Shown piece after piece: positions 57,869-59,871 of a DNA stretch of 59,871 bases. The notes under the pieces are model-generated. The model did no database searches and was not told where the DNA came from. It worked only from the letters and a program-made list of their open reading frames with translations. The DNA is taken from contig JBDKRG010000050.1 of the NCBI GenBank assembly GCA_039683515.1, positions 1 to 59,871 of the forward strand, given 5' to 3'. The translations under genes were made by a program, and so were the position numbers. Positions within the stretch are counted from its first letter, which is position 1. Each line of letters opens with the position of its first letter. Source of the DNA: JAJFUE01 sp039683515. GTDB taxonomy: Bacteria > Sumerlaeota > Sumerlaeia > MVZB01.

Positions 57869-58069
57869 ATGACTCGGCATACTCCATCCGAACCGACGCC
57901 GGTCGACGATGTCCGGCGCGTGCGCGAACGGCTCGACCGCGAAGCACAAGGCGATATCCATACCCTTGCCGAACAGTCGCGCGCCGCTTTTGAACAATAT
58001 CGTCAGCAGCTCAACCTGAAGCTTGTTTCACCGCCGCCGCGTGAAGCTTCGCGCGAAGAAACCGCCTGA
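57869..58069 (+). CDS. Small charged protein, function unknown
   Basis: The 66-residue protein is predicted helical and hydrophilic (VRRVRERLDREAQGDIHTLA, SRAAFEQYRQQLNLKL) with a proline-rich end. It has an excellent ribosome site (GGAGG six bases before ATG) and GC-rich codon use like the chromosome rather than the AT-rich genes before it. It lies between that cassette and dnaB. No family recognised. Confidence 0.65.
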   Translation: MTRHTPSEPTPVDDVRRVRERLDREAQGDIHTLAEQSRAAFEQYRQQLNLKLVSPPPREASREETA

Positions 58070-58200
58070 TTTGAACCGCCCGGATCCGCCCTTCATTTGC
58101 CCGCAAGCAGCGCTTCCATTTTGTCTTCCGTTAGTGTAGGATCTCGCGCCTATCGGCGAGACGATGCTAAAGCCCGCCTGTGAAAGAAATGTTCAGAACC

Positions 58201-58209
58201 TGTGGATAA
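58201..58209 (-). promoter_or_regulatory. DnaA box immediately upstream of dnaB
   Basis: TGTGGATAA here is the exact complement of the consensus DnaA box TTATCCACA. It ends six bases before the dnaB ATG. A single 9-mer can occur by chance in 60 kb, so position is the main argument. No box cluster or AT-rich unwinding region is nearby, so it is not an origin. Confidence 0.4.
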
Positions 58210-58215
58210 ATCGCC

Positions 58216-59649
58216 ATGCTGGAAGCACCCATCGAAAACAGGACGCCGGGCCTGCCATCCAACCTCGAAGCCGAACGCGCGCTGCTGGGCTGCCTGATCC
58301 TCGACAACCGCCTGATCGACGTCGCGCTCGACCAGTTCCCCCCCGGCGCCGCCGCCCAGGGGCGCGACACCGGCAAGCCGCGCCGCCGCGGCGAGGCCGA
58401 CGAGCCCCTGTTCTTCAGCCAGGCCCACCAGACCGTCTTCGGCGCCATCATGGAGCTCTACGAGACCTCCACGGCGATCGACCTGACGACCCTGGCCGAG
58501 AAGCTGCTGCTCAAGGGGCAGCTCGAGTCCGTCGGCGGCGCGCCGTTCCTGGCGGGCCTGGAAGAAGACATCTTCGCCCCCGGGCAGGTCGGCGAATACG
58601 CGCGCATCATCGTCGAGAAATGGCGCCTGCGCCGCCTGATCCGCGCCGCGCAATCGATCGCCGACCAGGCCGCCGGCCCCGGCGCCGAGAACGTCGGCGC
58701 GATGATCGAGAGCGCCGAGCAGAAGATCTTCGCCATCAGCCAGGACCAGCGCCAGGCCGACTTCGTCCACATCGGCGAGATCGTCGCCGACAAGCTGACC
58801 GAGATCGAGGACCGCTCCAAGAGCGGCGGCGGGCTGCCGGGGCTCGAGACCGGCTTCGAAAAGCTCGACCAGATGACCGGCGGCCTGCGCCCGGCCAACA
58901 TGATCATCATCGCGGCGCGCCCGTCGATGGGCAAGACCGCGTTCGCCATGAACATCGCCGCGCACGTGGCGCTGCGCCGCAAACGCCCCGTCGGCCTGTT
59001 CTCGCTCGAAATGTCCACGAGCGAGGTCACGGCGCGACTGCTCTGCGCCGAGGCCCACGTCTCCATGGGGCGCGTCCTCTCCGGCAAGCCGCTGCGCCGG
59101 GGCGAGCTGGACCTGCTCCACGAGGCCGGCCAGAGGCTCGACGCCGCCCCGCTCCACATCGACGATGCGTCGACGCTGAGCGCGCTGGAAATGCGCGCCC
59201 GCGCCCGCCGCCTCAAGGCCCGCTGCCCGGATCTGGCGCTCATCATCGTCGACTACCTGCAGCTCATGCACGGCGGCGGCTTCCGCTACGACAACCGCCA
59301 GCAGGAAGTGACCGAAATCAGCCGCTCGATCAAGGCGCTGGCGCGCGAGCTGGAGATCCCGATCATCGCTCTGAGCCAGCTCAGCCGCCAAAGCGAGCAG
59401 CGCCGCGGCACCAAGGACAAGATGCCCAAGCTCTCCGACCTGCGCGAGTCCGGCGCCATCGAGCAGGACGCGGACGTCGTCATGTTCATCCACCGCGAGC
59501 GCAACATGATGCAGGCCGACGGCGCGCCCCCGCAGCCCGACCTCGCCACGATCCGCATCGGCAAGCAGCGCAACGGCCCCGTCGGCGACTTCGACATGCT
59601 CTTCCACGGCGAGTTCACGCAGTTCGTCACGCTCGCCCCGGGGGCGTAA
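58216..59649 (+). CDS. dnaB: Replicative DNA helicase
   Basis: The 477-residue hexameric helicase unwinds DNA at the replication fork. It has an N-terminal DnaB domain (LPSNLEAERALLGCLILDNR, FSQAHQTVFGAIMELYETST) and a RecA-like motor with Walker A AARPSMGKTAFAMNIA, LFSLEMSTSEVTARLLCAEA, Walker B LIIVDYLQLMHG and ALSQLSRQSEQR, DLRESGAIEQDADVVMFIHR. A polar insertion of about 20 residues (QGRDTGKPRRRGEADEP, around 42-63) interrupts the N-terminal domain. No intein is present. The ribosome site is weak. It normally neighbours rplI, as it does here after a 1.4-kb interruption. Confidence 0.95.
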   Translation: MLEAPIENRTPGLPSNLEAERALLGCLILDNRLIDVALDQFPPGAAAQGRDTGKPRRRGEADEPLFFSQAHQTVFGAIMELYETSTAIDLTTLAEKLLLKGQLESVGGAPFLAGLEEDIFAPGQVGEYARIIVEKWRLRRLIRAAQSIADQAAGPGAENVGAMIESAEQKIFAISQDQRQADFVHIGEIVADKLTEIEDRSKSGGGLPGLETGFEKLDQMTGGLRPANMIIIAARPSMGKTAFAMNIAAHVALRRKRPVGLFSLEMSTSEVTARLLCAEAHVSMGRVLSGKPLRRGELDLLHEAGQRLDAAPLHIDDASTLSALEMRARARRLKARCPDLALIIVDYLQLMHGGGFRYDNRQQEVTEISRSIKALARELEIPIIALSQLSRQSEQRRGTKDKMPKLSDLRESGAIEQDADVVMFIHRERNMMQADGAPPQPDLATIRIGKQRNGPVGDFDMLFHGEFTQFVTLAPGA

Positions 59650-59743
59650 GCATACGCCGTCGGAATTTCGGTTCGGAGTTCTTCAGCGCTGCGTCCAGAA
59701 ACGAGAAGTCGTCGTCATAAGAGCGCATGACGAAAGTTTTCCG

Positions 59744-59760
59744 TTCGTGCGTCGTAATCC
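59744..59760. repeat. GATTACGA/GCACGA-type short repeat
   Basis: TTCGTGCGTCGTAATCC matches the core of the simple repeats at 20945-20983 and 44521-44540. It lies in the gene-free end 59650-59871. Confidence 0.6.
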
Positions 59761-59801
59761 TAACCTGGCATAACCAGACCCCAATCGGCTGACCGGTCAA
59801 A

Positions 59802-59871
59802 GCGCCAAAGGCGCGGAATCCTACCAGCCTGGGGCGCAGCGAAGCGGAGCCCCAGGTCAGCGACGGCATCA
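59802..59871. repeat. Edge-truncated GCGC / CCTGGGGC element
   Basis: Palindrome GCGCCAAAGGCGC (59802-59814) and a 29-bp hairpin module (59828-59856) in the same order as in 19053-19106; the rest lies beyond the window. Confidence 0.75.

Noticed and set aside
58070..58215. Region before dnaB considered as a replication origin
   Set aside because: Only one DnaA box, no box cluster, no AT-rich unwinding region and no dnaA or dnaN nearby.

Overview
The window is high-GC DNA from a Gram-negative bacterium. It carries lipopolysaccharide-export genes (a LptF/G-type permease and LptD), a PEP-CTERM exported protein, two prepilin-type pseudopilins, the futalosine-route menaquinone enzyme MqnE, a single-chain glycyl-tRNA synthetase and several very distinctive intergenic repeats. 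This mix recalls Planctomycetota, Sumerlaeota, Hydrogenedentota and related uncultured lineages. The window has no rRNA, so the placement is an inference.

Layout. 0-2.3 kb: an edge-truncated palindromic element, hisC, a small exported protein and tRNA-Thr(GGT). 2.3-10.6 kb: one giant secreted protein of 2738 residues, made of about 400-residue units in which a GATase-like domain is inserted into a fibronectin-III-like domain seven times. 10.7-14.4 kb: a GT4 glycosyltransferase coupled to a DnaD-like protein, then tmk, pyrR and a MerR regulator on the minus strand. 14.8-19.0 kb: a sugar-nucleotide SDR enzyme and a tightly overlapping three-gene 2-hydroxyacyl-CoA-dehydratase-type set (two subunits plus the ATP-dependent activator). 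19.3-22.5 kb: glycyl-tRNA synthetase, a VapBC-type toxin-antitoxin pair and an RRM RNA-binding protein. 22.6-33.3 kb: exported beta-helix and FG-GAP proteins, a lone peptide-ABC permease, pseudopilins, rimO, a PEP-CTERM protein, a 284-bp TIR element and an SMP-30-like lipoprotein. 33.4-35.8 kb: mqnE and an RlmI-type methyltransferase. 35.8-44.5 kb: four tandem paralogous GT39-type membrane glycosyltransferases with TPR tails, preceded by an O-methyltransferase. 45.1-46.6 kb: glnA with a good sigma-54 promoter candidate. 46.8-55.2 kb: envelope genes (GT2s, lptF/G-like, lptD) and a histidine phosphatase. 55.2-59.6 kb: the yybS-like/rplI/dnaB region, interrupted by an AT-rich two-gene cassette of unknown function.

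How it fits together. Much of the window concerns the cell surface: sugar nucleotide synthesis, glycosyl transfer, LPS export, pseudopilins and secreted repeat proteins. Housekeeping genes (hisC, tmk, pyrR, glyS, rimO, mqnE, glnA, rplI, dnaB) lie between these blocks. Intergenic spaces carry at least six kinds of short repeat, several built as a simple tandem arm, a spacer and the inverted arm. The strongest candidates for something undescribed are the nested-domain giant protein, the AT-rich cassette between rplI and dnaB, the four-gene GT39-TPR array and the TA-flanked miniature element.
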